A DNA stretch of 64,000 bases. Source: Spirochaetales bacterium. GTDB taxonomy: Bacteria; Spirochaetota; Spirochaetia; SZUA-6; DRHE01. Of this stretch, positions 1-10,600 are shown piece after piece. Position numbers and translations under genes: made by a program. How positions within the stretch are numbered: position 1 is the first letter of the stretch; every line of letters starts with the position of its first letter. Below the pieces are notes generated by a model that searched no databases, was not told where the DNA came from, and saw only the letters and a program-made list of their open reading frames with translations. The stretch spans positions 1 to 64,000 of the forward strand of contig JAUVWI010000011.1 of NCBI GenBank assembly GCA_030604195.1, in the 5' to 3' direction.

Positions 1-193
1 AATTTACACCAATTTTATCATATCAAACGGGCTGTGGTGCGTCTACTCATTTAAAAGACGAAAAAAAATCTATTTGTTTGTAAGTATCTATTGTGTGTGG
101 ATTTATAATTTATGCGTCAGTACTGGCGTGGGAAGCGGCGGACTGCAGTTGCTTCCTTGAAATCTCCATATTATACCGTTAGAATAACTAACT

Positions 194-1228
194 ATGAAAG
201 ATTCTCTGCTGCTGCCGGTTATTTTCCTCTTAATATTTCTCGTGGTTTTTCTGTTGATAGCCGGCCTGGCTACTCTTAAAAGCTGGGGAGAGTGTTTTTC
301 AGAAGGTGGCAATACACTGGTTGAAGCAATTTCCTATAACCTGCGTGTGCGCCTGCTGCAGATACTGCCGGTTTCCATCCTTATCTCACTGACGGCGCTC
401 TTTATTCGAATATTGGTAAAACCCGGTTCGCGTTTTCTCTCTTTTCTGCTTCCTCTGGGAACCGCATTCGCGGTACTAATATTCGGTTATTATTTTCTGA
501 ATGAAATGAATGAGACTTCGCCCTATGCTGGGACTTCGCACCGTGCCGGCACTTCGCCCCCTACTGAAAAGAGAGCAATTAAAGCGGAGAGGTTTTTGCT
601 GCCCGGGAAATTCACTAACCTTGGCGGGTACACGGTTTATACAGAATCTCTTCAGAATGGAAAAGCAGCCAATCTTATAATCATGGAAGATGGGAAAAGC
701 GCCGCAGAAAATGAGCAAAAGAAATTTAATTTCTATTCGAGAGTAAAAATTAACGCTGACGCACAGGGAATTACCCTCTACCCCGCAAATGAGAAAGAGG
801 TGAAGATCAATGCCCGGCCGGTCTATTCTTTTATCTTTCAGGAGGATCCCCGGCTGAGCTCCTTTTTTCGGGATATCGGGTTGTTGAATTGTGAGCTGGA
901 CCGCCAATACCACAACAGCCGCACCGGATTTCTGATTCTCAGTTTTTCACTGCTCTTCTTCTGTGTGGCATCTTCGGTATTGATGCGTATAAGCAGGTGG
1001 CCTCTACTTAACTTTATGATCGGTCTGTTGATTCTGCGGGGAATATTCTCAATATTCCGTTTCCTGAAAACGGAGATCATCCTGGAACTGAAGAAAGTAC
1101 TGGCTGATTCCCCGCTTATTGACTCCCTGCCTGCTATGATCTTTCTCTTTCTTGGCCTGGTACTCCTGCTTATTGACCTGGTGTTTGTGAACTATAATTT
1201 CTGGAAGAGGGAGATACAGGGTGGGTAA
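194..1228 (+). CDS. multi-pass membrane protein of unknown function
   Basis: No family recognised. The 344-residue protein has a hydrophobic segment at about residues 7-29, two more around 52-98, a polar extracytoplasmic-looking stretch at about 100-240, and three further segments at about 245-265, 272-292 and 312-335. The arrangement of helices around one central soluble domain suggests an inner-membrane protein with a periplasmic domain. The ATG has no strong ribosome-binding site; an AT-rich stretch with TATAAT at 104-109 lies upstream but has no good -35 partner. Its end overlaps the next gene by 8 bases, so the two are probably co-translated and may work together. Confidence 0.7.
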   Translation: MKDSLLLPVIFLLIFLVVFLLIAGLATLKSWGECFSEGGNTLVEAISYNLRVRLLQILPVSILISLTALFIRILVKPGSRFLSFLLPLGTAFAVLIFGYYFLNEMNETSPYAGTSHRAGTSPPTEKRAIKAERFLLPGKFTNLGGYTVYTESLQNGKAANLIIMEDGKSAAENEQKKFNFYSRVKINADAQGITLYPANEKEVKINARPVYSFIFQEDPRLSSFFRDIGLLNCELDRQYHNSRTGFLILSFSLLFFCVASSVLMRISRWPLLNFMIGLLILRGIFSIFRFLKTEIILELKKVLADSPLIDSLPAMIFLFLGLVLLLIDLVFVNYNFWKREIQGG

Positions 1229-2969
1229 GTCGAAAACTATCAGATTGATACAGGTGCTCTTTTTTCTTTATTTGCTCTTTTTTCTTTTCTGTCTGGCCTA
1301 CTCTGTTTTTACTTACAACAATGAGGGCGGCAGCGCCATTATCAGGAAGGTTGCCTTTGCTTATATATGGAGAAAGGCTTTAATCCTCTTTATTGACTAT
1401 CTGATACCCCTGCAGGTCAGCGGCGTACTTATTTCCTATTCTCTGTTTTTTAAATTCAAGGAAAAAGAGGGGGGAGCGTCTGCTTATTTACCTTTTCATA
1501 AACTTATAAATCCCAACTTGACCCTGCTTCTTTTACTAACTCTTATTTATATAGTACTGCTCTCCGGTTTTCTGCCACTTTTTAATAGAAAGCAGAGTGA
1601 AGCTGAGTATGTCAGCAGGGTGGCTTTGGATCTCTTAAGAGAAGCGGAGATAGAAAAAAAAGAGGGTAATACTGAACGGGCCATAAAGCTCCTGGATATT
1701 TACCTTTCTATAGACAAGGGCAATGAAGAGATTGCAAGGCGGCGTGACATCTACAGGGTGGACATGGCTGAAGATAATAGAGAAAAACAGGTAGTTGAGG
1801 CAGCAGCAGAACCGGCGCTTCTATCCCGTGTGGCTGCGAGCGGACAGAATGCTTCTGATCTGATAGAAAAGGCAAGAGAGTATTATGCGGAGGAAGATTA
1901 TTTCTCTGCTCATTTCTATGCTGCTTTAGCTCTGGAGATTGCAACAGAGAGAAGTCTTATTATTGCAGCCCGAGGGATAGAAAGGGATGCCTTGAAAGAG
2001 CTCTCATCCATTCTGCCTACAGGGGCGGATAAAGAGGCTCTGAAGCTTTTTCTGGAGAAAAAAGAGGGTTTCCAGGCATTTACAGAAGAACGGTTTTTCG
2101 ATGCCTATTATATTTTTAAGGAATTGGAAGAAAATTATCCCCGTGATCCTGATGTACTCATGTATCTGGAAAAAAGCAGGGAAAAGCTGAAAGAGGAATC
2201 CTTTTTTACAGAAGAAGCGGAAAAGGCAGTTTCCCTGCCCGGCAAAGGGAGGATCCTTTTTAAAAATGAATCTGCAGAGGAGAGAGTCGAGATTATCGCC
2301 ATCGAAAGAATGGTAGAGTTAAGCGGTGATGTTTTCTTTAAAAATGTAGAGGTAATCAGCTTTGATAGCAGTGGAGAAATTAATTACCATTTACACGCTC
2401 CCTATGGCAAGCTGGTCAATGGTCACCTTAATATGAATGCTATGGATAGCTCTCAAGCCGGAAAATACTCTCCCCCTGATTACTGGCAGGGTGCCCGGAG
2501 TGACCTGCTGCCGTTCCATTCGATTAAGTTGAACCCTGACCGGGAGCTGCTCCGCAGGTTGAGTATGGATTCGCAGGATCTAAAGGGATGGGACCTGATG
2601 TCTCTCTGGCAGGCAAGGGAAAAAATTGAGACTTACGGGCTGGTTGCCGAAAAACTTGATATAACACTTCTGCTGACCCTGCTGAAACCATTCCTCTTTC
2701 TAATACTTTCCTTGATCTCTATTTCTCTGGGGTGGTCCCTTCGTGCTCGTTATCTGGCACGTCCGCCGATTATTGCCCTTCTCTTTATTCCCCTGCTCCC
2801 CCTGGTTGTGTTTTTTCTGGTAGTGGTGATCAGCTATGGTCATAAGCTGCTGCTCGGCTTCCTGCTGTTGTCCCTTGGTTTCTGGCCGGCTTTGATTACC
2901 CTCTGTATATTGGAGTCGTTGCTGCTCATGGTTTCACTGTTGACCCTGGCCGCACAAAAATCAGAATAA
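1221..2969 (+). CDS. membrane protein with TPR-like helical domain, unknown function
   Basis: A 582-residue protein starting at a GTG that overlaps the previous gene by 8 bases. It has three hydrophobic segments near the N-terminus (about 9-29, 50-75, 95-120), a large charged helical region (about 130-340) with TPR-like units such as one ending in AIKLLDIYLSIDKG, a beta-rich stretch (about 345-430), and three hydrophobic segments at about 490-578. This resembles membrane-anchored scaffolds of envelope assembly, but no named family was recognised. Coupling to the upstream membrane gene and to the J protein downstream suggests one envelope-associated operon. Confidence 0.7.
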   Translation: MGKSKTIRLIQVLFFLYLLFFLFCLAYSVFTYNNEGGSAIIRKVAFAYIWRKALILFIDYLIPLQVSGVLISYSLFFKFKEKEGGASAYLPFHKLINPNLTLLLLLTLIYIVLLSGFLPLFNRKQSEAEYVSRVALDLLREAEIEKKEGNTERAIKLLDIYLSIDKGNEEIARRRDIYRVDMAEDNREKQVVEAAAEPALLSRVAASGQNASDLIEKAREYYAEEDYFSAHFYAALALEIATERSLIIAARGIERDALKELSSILPTGADKEALKLFLEKKEGFQAFTEERFFDAYYIFKELEENYPRDPDVLMYLEKSREKLKEESFFTEEAEKAVSLPGKGRILFKNESAEERVEIIAIERMVELSGDVFFKNVEVISFDSSGEINYHLHAPYGKLVNGHLNMNAMDSSQAGKYSPPDYWQGARSDLLPFHSIKLNPDRELLRRLSMDSQDLKGWDLMSLWQAREKIETYGLVAEKLDITLLLTLLKPFLFLILSLISISLGWSLRARYLARPPIIALLFIPLLPLVVFFLVVVISYGHKLLLGFLLLSLGFWPALITLCILESLLLMVSLLTLAAQKSE

Positions 2970-2984
2970 AGGAGATCTAAATAA

Positions 2985-3752
2985 TTGGCCTTTACCGGTA
3001 AGCTTTTTGGCGCTTTGATCGGCTCTTTAGCCGGTCCTATGGGGGTTATTCTGGGGGGCGTGGTCGGCCACCTTTTTGACCGCGCTGTTGAAGAAAGGAA
3101 GGCCTTTAATATTTTTCCGGGTACTTCCCCGTCGTTATATTCTGATTCTGTATCCGCTGCCCAGGTAAATTTTCTGACATGCCTGATCGGTCTCTCCATT
3201 GCAGTGGCTAACGCAGATGGCCATGTTCGCGTATCTCAGGTTGAAGTGATAAAATCATTTTTCCGCAGTCAATTCCCCTTTGCCCGTGATGATCAGCGGT
3301 TGGTGCAGAGGATCATCGATGAGTCCTACAAGAATAGAGAAGAGATCGATATAAACGGTCTCTGCCATTATTACCGGGGCGTTTCCAATTTTGAGGGCCG
3401 GCTGTTGCTGCTATGGCTGCTCTTTAAGATCGCTGATGCGGACAGCGAAGGCGTGATCAGGGTTGAGGAGGAGATGATCCGCCGGATAGCAGGGCTGTTA
3501 GGCGCGGGCGCTGCTGAATTTATGAGTATACGCGCCGAGTTTATCCGGAATAAGAGCAGAGCCTATGAGATCTTTGGGTTAGAGCCTGCAGCCAGTGATG
3601 AAGAGGTGCGCTCTGCTTACCGCCGGCTGGCTGCTCAGAATCATCCTGACCGGGTTGCCAACCTGGGAGAGGAATTTGTCAAGGTGGCCGAAGAGAAGTT
3701 TAAAACAATTAATGCGGCTTACGAAGAGATCAGAAAGGAGAGGGGGTTTTAA
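2985..3752 (+). CDS. DjlA-like J-domain co-chaperone with TerB-like domain
   Basis: A 255-residue protein. The N-terminus has a short Gly-rich hydrophobic segment (about 8-30), as in DjlA. A central helical TerB-like domain follows (about 55-185). The last 65 residues are a J domain with the invariant HPD motif (about 220-222, in AAQNHPDRV) and a closing AYEEIRKER helix. J domains stimulate DnaK ATPase; DjlA-type proteins act from the inner membrane. The start is TTG at 2985, supported by AAAGGAGA at 2968-2975. Its 3' end overlaps the convergent murA by 4 bases. DjlA-like architecture is solid; orthology is not proven. Confidence 0.85.
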   Translation: MAFTGKLFGALIGSLAGPMGVILGGVVGHLFDRAVEERKAFNIFPGTSPSLYSDSVSAAQVNFLTCLIGLSIAVANADGHVRVSQVEVIKSFFRSQFPFARDDQRLVQRIIDESYKNREEIDINGLCHYYRGVSNFEGRLLLLWLLFKIADADSEGVIRVEEEMIRRIAGLLGAGAAEFMSIRAEFIRNKSRAYEIFGLEPAASDEEVRSAYRRLAAQNHPDRVANLGEEFVKVAEEKFKTINAAYEEIRKERGF

Positions 3753-5032
3753 CTCTCACTCACCCGTTTTATATTAGCGCCGAGGCTTGCTAATCTGTCG
3801 ACCAGATTTTCGTAACCCCTTTCAATCTGATAAACATTGTGAATCTCACTTCTGCCTTCAGCGCATAGCGCCGCAATTACCAAAGCCATTCCGGCGCGCA
3901 CATCCGGAGAAACCAGTTCAGCGCCCCTGAGGCGGCTGGGGCCGCTCACCACAGCCCGGTGAGGATCACACAAAATAATCCCGGCGCCCATAGCGATCAG
4001 TTTATCAACAAAGAACATTCGTGATTCGAACATCTTTTCATAAACCAAAACCGTACCCTTGACCTGGGTGGCAACGACCAGGGCAATACTGATCAGGTCA
4101 GGCGGAAAGCCGGGCCAGGGAGCATCGTCAATCTTGGGTATCATATCGCCGATATCGGGTAATACTTTAAGCTCCTGACCCGGCTGAATCCTGATTGTTT
4201 GACCATCCGTTTCCCAGTGGATCCCCAATTTTCCAAAAGCAATTTTGGTCATGCGCAAGTTCTCAGGCGCGGCATCTTCTATTTCCAGTTCGCCGCGGGT
4301 AACTGCGGCCAGGCCGATTAGTGAGCCGACCTCCATGAAGTCGGAGCTGATTGCGAACTCAGTGCCTTTCAGCCTTTTTACACCCTCAATCTTGAGAATA
4401 TTAGAGCCTATTCCTGATATTTTAGCGCCCATGTTGTTGAGCATAAGGCACAAGTCCTGCACATGGGGTTCAGAGGCTGCATTCTGAATAATAGTTGAGC
4501 CTTCAGCCAGAACAGCAGCCATTATGGCATTCTCGGTGGCGGTTACTGAAGCTTCATCCAGGAATATATCGGCGCCCGCCAGTTTGTTGCTCTGAAGGGT
4601 AATAAGGCCATCAATTTCAATACGCGCGCCCAGCTCTTTAAGGGCCAGGAAGTGGGTGTCCAGTCTTCTTCTGCCGATAACATCCCCTCCCGGCGGCGGC
4701 ATCATTACTTTGCCAACCCTGGCCAGGAGCGGGCCGGCGAATAGAATAGAAGCCCTTATTTCCTGAGACAATTCGGGAGGGAGTATTTCTTTTTTTATAT
4801 CATTTGTTTTTATCCGGTATTCATGGTTTCCCGATTTTATAACACTGGAACCCAAATCTTTTAGAATATCCACCATAACCTGGACATCTTCAATATCGGG
4901 CAGATTCTTAAGAACTACCTCTTCATCTGTTAGCAGGGTAGCCGCTAAACAGGGAAGAGCGGCATTCTTGTTGCCGCTGCTTTTAATGCGGCCTTTTATG
5001 GGAAAGCTCCCCTCAATTATATATTTATACAT
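3749..5032 (-). CDS. murA: UDP-N-acetylglucosamine 1-carboxyvinyltransferase (MurA)
   Basis: MurA transfers enolpyruvate from PEP to UDP-GlcNAc, the first committed step of peptidoglycan synthesis, in the cytoplasm. The 427-residue length is typical. The substrate-binding Lys-Asn pair is at K22-N23 (GNKNAALP). The mobile loop reads [13 protein letters not shown], so residue 117 is Asp where most MurA enzymes carry the catalytic Cys attacked by fosfomycin. Asp at this position occurs naturally in mycobacteria, chlamydiae and Borrelia and gives intrinsic fosfomycin resistance, so the enzyme should be active but insensitive. It is transcribed away from the lipoprotein gene upstream only by a short gap, and could share its transcript. 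Confidence 0.95.
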   Translation of the reverse strand: MYKYIIEGSFPIKGRIKSSGNKNAALPCLAATLLTDEEVVLKNLPDIEDVQVMVDILKDLGSSVIKSGNHEYRIKTNDIKKEILPPELSQEIRASILFAGPLLARVGKVMMPPPGGDVIGRRRLDTHFLALKELGARIEIDGLITLQSNKLAGADIFLDEASVTATENAIMAAVLAEGSTIIQNAASEPHVQDLCLMLNNMGAKISGIGSNILKIEGVKRLKGTEFAISSDFMEVGSLIGLAAVTRGELEIEDAAPENLRMTKIAFGKLGIHWETDGQTIRIQPGQELKVLPDIGDMIPKIDDAPWPGFPPDLISIALVVATQVKGTVLVYEKMFESRMFFVDKLIAMGAGIILCDPHRAVVSGPSRLRGAELVSPDVRAGMALVIAALCAEGRSEIHNVYQIERGYENLVDRLASLGANIKRVSES

Positions 5033-5066
5033 GACAACTGCACTTTAATGTGGGGGAACCGGTCTG

Positions 5067-6215
5067 TCAATCCGGGAAAAATACAAACTGCTTTTTGCCG
5101 AATGGGTTAATCATCATATAGAGGGTTGCATCTGTTACCACAGTACTGCCATTCTGATCCACAATTTTGAAGGCGGGATTAAAAAAATAACCTTTCTTAT
5201 CCCTACCGGAAAAGGGGTTCTCCAAAATCTCCGGGATTTGTAATTCATTTATCTCTATGAGTAGGGCCGGGTCCTTTATGCCCAAAGAGCGCAGTGCAAT
5301 TTCGCTGTCCTTAAGTCCCGCTTTTTTTAAAGCTTCAGCCCGAAGGGGATCGACACCATAGCTGATAAACTCATTATGCCGTCCCTCCAGAAGCAACTCC
5401 CTTGCACCCCTTAGGAAATTATTCAGATTTCTTACTACATTCGTGGTGCGGTATTCATAAAAAGTTTTACCGTTCCAGCGGTGCCAGGTAAGAAAGGTTT
5501 CAGAACCAGTGCCCTCTTCCATGGTATTTTCCTGAATTATCAGATCAACAATACCATCACCGTTGATCTCCTCTATCATGGATTGTACGGAAAGGGTCTG
5601 TTCAAGAGTCTTATGGTAGATTGGTCTGCCGCTGGTATCGTTGAAGATAAAGAGTTTCTGTTCAGTCCCGTGGCGGGTTTGAAAAGATGCCAGGATCATT
5701 ACGGGCAGGGAATTATTGCTATCCAATTGCAATTTTGAAAAAAAATCAAAAACATACCATTCTCCCAGGTCTATACTCCGCTGTAAATAGAGTTCACCCT
5801 GCCTGTTCTTAAAGATCAGCAGGTAGAATTTTACAGCCTCCGGATTTTCAGTATAGAGGCGGGAATAGTCGGCTAGTTGACGGGCATTATAATTCCTCTT
5901 TTCCGAGTCAATGCCCAGGGCAAAGGCCTCCGGGTTTCCATCGTGGTTTAAATCATGAAGAATCACTATGGCCCTGCCCCGCTCTTTTAAAGGAGAAATT
6001 GAGGGGTGGATATTGCGGTCAAGCTGCCGCTGTGCTTCAGATAGGTTTAAAATGGGCGGCGCCGGTGTAAGCAACTGCGGTGTGTCTGCATTTTCCTTTT
6101 GCTCCACACTCGGCGCAGAACTGACAATCGGTCTATCCTGCGGAATATCCCGGGGCGTATTGGTCAGGAGGCATCCTCCTATAAGGAGAACCCCCACAGC
6201 AATCAAGGATCTCAC
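5067..6215 (-). CDS. lipoprotein with FG-GAP-like repeats
   Basis: A 382-residue predicted lipoprotein: a short hydrophobic signal ending in LLIGGC, with C15 as the likely lipidated cysteine, then a Pro/Thr-rich linker. Two Asp/Asn-Gly loops (DLNHDGNPEAF at about 90 and EINGDGIVDLI at about 218) look like the calcium-binding turns of FG-GAP/VCBS repeats. No enzymatic motif was seen. It lies just upstream of murA on the same strand (34-base gap). Likely anchored in the outer or inner membrane facing the periplasm; substrate or partner unknown. Confidence 0.75.
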   Translation of the reverse strand: MRSLIAVGVLLIGGCLLTNTPRDIPQDRPIVSSAPSVEQKENADTPQLLTPAPPILNLSEAQRQLDRNIHPSISPLKERGRAIVILHDLNHDGNPEAFALGIDSEKRNYNARQLADYSRLYTENPEAVKFYLLIFKNRQGELYLQRSIDLGEWYVFDFFSKLQLDSNNSLPVMILASFQTRHGTEQKLFIFNDTSGRPIYHKTLEQTLSVQSMIEEINGDGIVDLIIQENTMEEGTGSETFLTWHRWNGKTFYEYRTTNVVRNLNNFLRGARELLLEGRHNEFISYGVDPLRAEALKKAGLKDSEIALRSLGIKDPALLIEINELQIPEILENPFSGRDKKGYFFNPAFKIVDQNGSTVVTDATLYMMINPFGKKQFVFFPD

Positions 6216-6285
6216 GGCCTTCTCCTGGTTTAACAGTTAAATTTTATATCCCGTTAGGGCGGAGGTAGTCAAGGAACGAACAGGA

Positions 6286-7476
6286 TTAAGATCCAATCAT
6301 TTCAGCAATTTCAGCAGATGCATACAATGCCGCATTTGTAGTGTCAGCAGCGATATCACAAACCTCAAGCTGCGGCAGGTAACATTCCTGTGCCTTTAAG
6401 AACTGGGTTCTGAAATAACGGTTACAGAGATAGAAGGCATTGTACTTTTTACGGTAATCGATATCGCGCTTCCATTTTCTTTTTAACCTCACCGGATCAT
6501 CAGTTAGATAAACAATCTTTAAATCGATAAGATGGGCAATATCTTTAAAGAGAAAGGGGGAATTCCCTTCGATATAAATAACATCAGCCGGTTCGACTTC
6601 AATAGGAAGGGCGTCCTCTTTTAACCTGCCGTGAATGTCATGGCTGGATGTCGCTTTTACAGTATCATAGCGGGGCAGGTGAATTTTTTCTCCGGCCTTT
6701 ATATGGGTAAGGCATTGCTTGAATAGTTCAAAGTGAATACTTTGCCTGCCCATAGAGCCAACACCGGTTTTTTCTCTGTAATCCCGGTCCATAAAGAAAT
6801 TATCCATTTCAATGGAGCCGACCTTCTTTGCTTCCTGCTTAAGGATATCTGTAAGATATTCTGTAAATTCAGTTTTTCCGGCGGCAGTGGGACCGGCAAT
6901 TCCTATTAGAAGGGGAGTTCCCTTGATATCAATAAGCCTTTTGATAGTACCGGCCAAGCTTAAGTCTATTTCATTATTAGCTTCTTTAAAATCCCGGTAG
7001 CCGATCCCTTGAAAAGAGTCGAATTTTTGCTGATTCTTCTTGAAGGTAAAGAGCGGTTTACCACCCAGGTGGTCCAGGACTCTGTCTGTCAAATAGAGTG
7101 TCCTGGGAATAAAAATAAAACCTCTTACATCAAAATAGAAAAATCTGTTTGCCCATTCAAGCTCATATTCTTCTTTCACAATACCGGCGAATAGGGTGTT
7201 GGTGAGCCTGCTGATGGTTTCATCGAGCACAATATCATTATCGACCCTTGGTTTCAGCTTGATGTTTCGATAAAATGAGCTGTCATTGATCATTTCTTCC
7301 AATTCGGCTTTTTTGCATATTTCGACGGCAGACCAGTCGCCATTCGCAGGAGTAAGGTTCTGCAGAGCATAGCGGAATTCATATAAGGCAAGGGCAGCGA
7401 CAGCACCATTTATTGCTGACAGCTTGTTATAGAGATTTTTTGAAAATATGTCGAACTCCCAAATGCTTTGAACCAT
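6286..7476 (-). CDS. uridine kinase-like P-loop protein
   Basis: A 396-residue protein. The C-terminal half is a phosphoribulokinase/uridine kinase-type P-loop domain with Walker A GPTAAGKT (about residues 195-203), a following MDNFFMDRDYR segment like the substrate-binding stretch of uridine kinases, and a Walker-B-like DVIYIEGNSPF. The first ~190 residues match no family I recognise. Nucleoside or a related sugar is the likely phosphate acceptor but this cannot be fixed from sequence. A good ribosome-binding site (AAAGGAG, 7 bases upstream of ATG) supports the start. It is divergent from the activase gene. Confidence 0.75.
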   Translation of the reverse strand: MVQSIWEFDIFSKNLYNKLSAINGAVAALALYEFRYALQNLTPANGDWSAVEICKKAELEEMINDSSFYRNIKLKPRVDNDIVLDETISRLTNTLFAGIVKEEYELEWANRFFYFDVRGFIFIPRTLYLTDRVLDHLGGKPLFTFKKNQQKFDSFQGIGYRDFKEANNEIDLSLAGTIKRLIDIKGTPLLIGIAGPTAAGKTEFTEYLTDILKQEAKKVGSIEMDNFFMDRDYREKTGVGSMGRQSIHFELFKQCLTHIKAGEKIHLPRYDTVKATSSHDIHGRLKEDALPIEVEPADVIYIEGNSPFLFKDIAHLIDLKIVYLTDDPVRLKRKWKRDIDYRKKYNAFYLCNRYFRTQFLKAQECYLPQLEVCDIAADTTNAALYASAEIAEMIGS

Positions 7477-7564
7477 TTCGTTTCTCCTTTAATGCTATTT
7501 TTATTCGATTAATCTGATCTTGAATATGTTCATTTTTGAGTTCACCTTCAACAGGATAACAATC

Positions 7565-7593
7565 TTGATAATATTCTATAATATTTGTATAAT
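7565..7593 (+). promoter_or_regulatory. sigma-70-type promoter for the activase gene
   Basis: TTGATA at 7565-7570 and TATAAT at 7588-7593 with a 17-base spacer, 30 bases before the start codon of the large activase gene; a GGGAG ribosome-binding site follows at 7609-7613. Confidence 0.65.
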
Positions 7594-7622
7594 TAAGTTA
7601 CTCAAAAAGGGAGCTTTATTAT

Positions 7623-10600
7623 ATGAACTCAATTTCCGGAAATGAAAATAATAAAATATATTATGCAGGTTTTGATATTGGTTCTGACACAATTAACATC
7701 ATTGTTATAGATGATAAAAAAGAGATAGAGTATGCTCCCCCGCCCCTCATGCATTTTGGCAACCCTGTTACAGCGCTTAAGGATGCATACAGGGAATTAA
7801 TTAAAAATATTGATAAAGATCATATTAAGACATTTGCCTTTACAGGTTCTGCCGGAAAACTGATCGCAGAAGTAACACAAAACCCCTTTTATTTTGACAC
7901 TATAGCAATTTCTCAGGGAGCAGATATTATAGATCCCCTGGCAAGGTATATTTTCCATATTGGGGCCAAGGACCCATATTTTTTTGAAATCGAAAAAACC
8001 GAGAATGGCAGGATCAGTTCTTTTGTTGCTGACCACGGCACAGGCACTAAATGCGGCGGCGGATCAGGAATACTTATAAACAAACAGATCAGGCGTTTTT
8101 TCGCAGAGGATTTCCCTGTTAAACTTGAGGACACAGATTCAGCAAAAGATAATGTTGAAAAAGAAAAAATAATGAGTCAAAACAGGGCAAAGCTCCAGGA
8201 GCAGGTAGAGAAAATGCATAAAAAGGGCAAAAATGTGATCCTTAGTTCAAACAAGGACCTGGATGTGGGCGGCAGGTGCGGTGTTATTATTCAATCAGAT
8301 ATGATCCATATGCAGAACTCAGGCGAGCAGATACGTAATATTTTGAAGGGAATGTATACCAGAATAGCAAGGAATTATAAATCAGATGTTGTCAGGACAA
8401 GGCATATTGATACGAATAAACGCGCAATAGTTACAGGGAGTATTTTCCTTAATGAATATTTGGCTGAAATATTTTCTAATGAACTTGGTATTAAAGTTGA
8501 ACGTCCCAAACATCTTGAGAAAATCGGTGCAGCAGGAGCTGCTTTAAAAGCTCTTAAAGAGGACAGGAAGTCAGAGTTTAATACTGATAATCTGGAATCA
8601 GTTATTGAAGCTCAAAAAAAAGAAATTAAGTTTGCTGCTCGTCTTTCATCTGCGCTTGATAAGGTTAAAGAATATCCTGAAGATGAAAAAATAAAGACCA
8701 CTGAGAATGAGCTTATTATTTATCATGATATAAAAAATAAAACAGATGTAGTAATAGGCATGGACGGAGGGTCTACTACAACAAAGGCTTTGGTAGCGGA
8801 TGCCTCAGACCTGAAAATAATTGCCGAGATATGCCTGGATACGGACGGCAAGCCCCTTGAAACAGCGCAGAAGATATTTAATGAATTAAGGATTCATCTT
8901 GGAGATAAAATCAATATAAAAAGTATAGCGTATACAGGATCATCAGGTGAGTTTTATTACAGAATGTTCACTGATTTTAAGAAGCACACAGGGACCCCCA
9001 TCTTAGATATAATCAAAGATGAAATAACCTGTCATGCAAACGGAGTTAAGCATTATAATCCAAAGGTTGATACTATATTCGAATGCGGGGGGCAGGATGC
9101 AAAATTTACTGTATTTGATAAATCCGGTAATGTAAAAAAAGCTAAGATGAACCTCTGCTGTATGGCAGGCACAGGCCAGTCAATGAAGAACATGCTTGAT
9201 ATGCTTGGGTTTGATTTTGACAGTTTCCGGGATTTTGCTCTTAAAGCTGAGCGTACTCCTATTGCAGATGAAATGTGCGCTATCTTTACAGAAGCGGGTA
9301 TTTTAAAACTTGTTTCACTCAATTTTTCCAGGGAGGAAATCGCAGCTGCAATTGCTTATGGTTTTATGGGAGGGTATGCAAACAAATTTGTTGGAAGTGA
9401 AAGCTTTGGCGAGTTTGCTTCTGCGCAGGGAGGGCCTTTTAAGGGTAAAGCCTGCCTCGCAGCCCTTGCCCTTCATACTGGTGTTAAACTTCACGCATTT
9501 CCACACAGACAATTATTTGGAGCATTGGGAGCAGCTATTACTGCATATAATGAAATAAAAAGGATCGAAGCTTCCGGAGAAAAGGGAGAATGCCTTTTCA
9601 GAGGCCTTGGCCTTGCTGATATTAAGTTTGAAAAGAAAGTAGAAAACTGCAGTGCTATTATAAAAGATACATGCGGTGTGCGTGACTGCAAGCTCCAGGT
9701 TTATAAAATAAATGAAGAGAAGATCTATTCAGGAGGACTTTGCCCTAAAGGCAACACTGCTTCCATATCAAGGAAAGTGCCTGACTATGTAGGCAGGTAT
9801 AAAAGATTCCTAACTGAAGAATTGAAAAAATATTCTGTGACAACTGAAGAACTTTCTGATAATGACGGTCCCCGCATACTCATTCCCAGAGCATTGCACT
9901 TTTTAAATGAAAAAGGAGTGCTTTTTACCTCTTTTTTCAGCTATTTAGGTTTTAAAGTTGTTATTTCCCCGGAGTCCGATGATCATATTGCAAACCTGGG
10001 TGTTGAACATTCTCATTCTGAAGCCTGCTATCCGTCAAAGCTTCAGAACGGGCATGTTGCTTACCTTAAAAAGTACCTGCGTCCGGGCATAGATAAAATA
10101 TTTCTTGTTAATTTTCTTGGCAAAGGCGAAAAGGGAGCCCCCCAGGACCAGTCAAAGACCTGCCCCTTTATTTCAGGTGCAGGATTCGCTGCAAAAGAAG
10201 CTGTGAAAATTTCAAGCAAGGATGCTCTTCTGCCAACTTTGTTTTTCAATGATAACATTTATAAACTTCATAATGACCTGTGGCTTGATTTTAAACGCGC
10301 ATTCAAAGGTTCTAATATTCTTTCTAAGTACAGTAAACGCAAAATAAAAAAAGCTGTTTTATATTCCGAAAACGCACAAAAAGATTTTTGTAATATGATA
10401 TACGCAAAAGGAGAGGAAATAGTTAATGGCTTAAAGGAAAAGGGAAAAAAGACCTATATAGGGATCGGCAGAGGGTATACGCTTTTTGATGATAAAGCAA
10501 ATTCCAAAATACATCAGCTTTTTGCGTCAAAAGGGCTTCATTTTATACCTGCATTTTTTCTCAAACAGCCTGATGTTGATTTTTCCAAAATAGTTCATCA

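Noticed and set aside
104-109. TATAAT upstream of the first gene
   Set aside because: No acceptable -35 box at 16-18 bases; the best candidate is 20 or more bases away.
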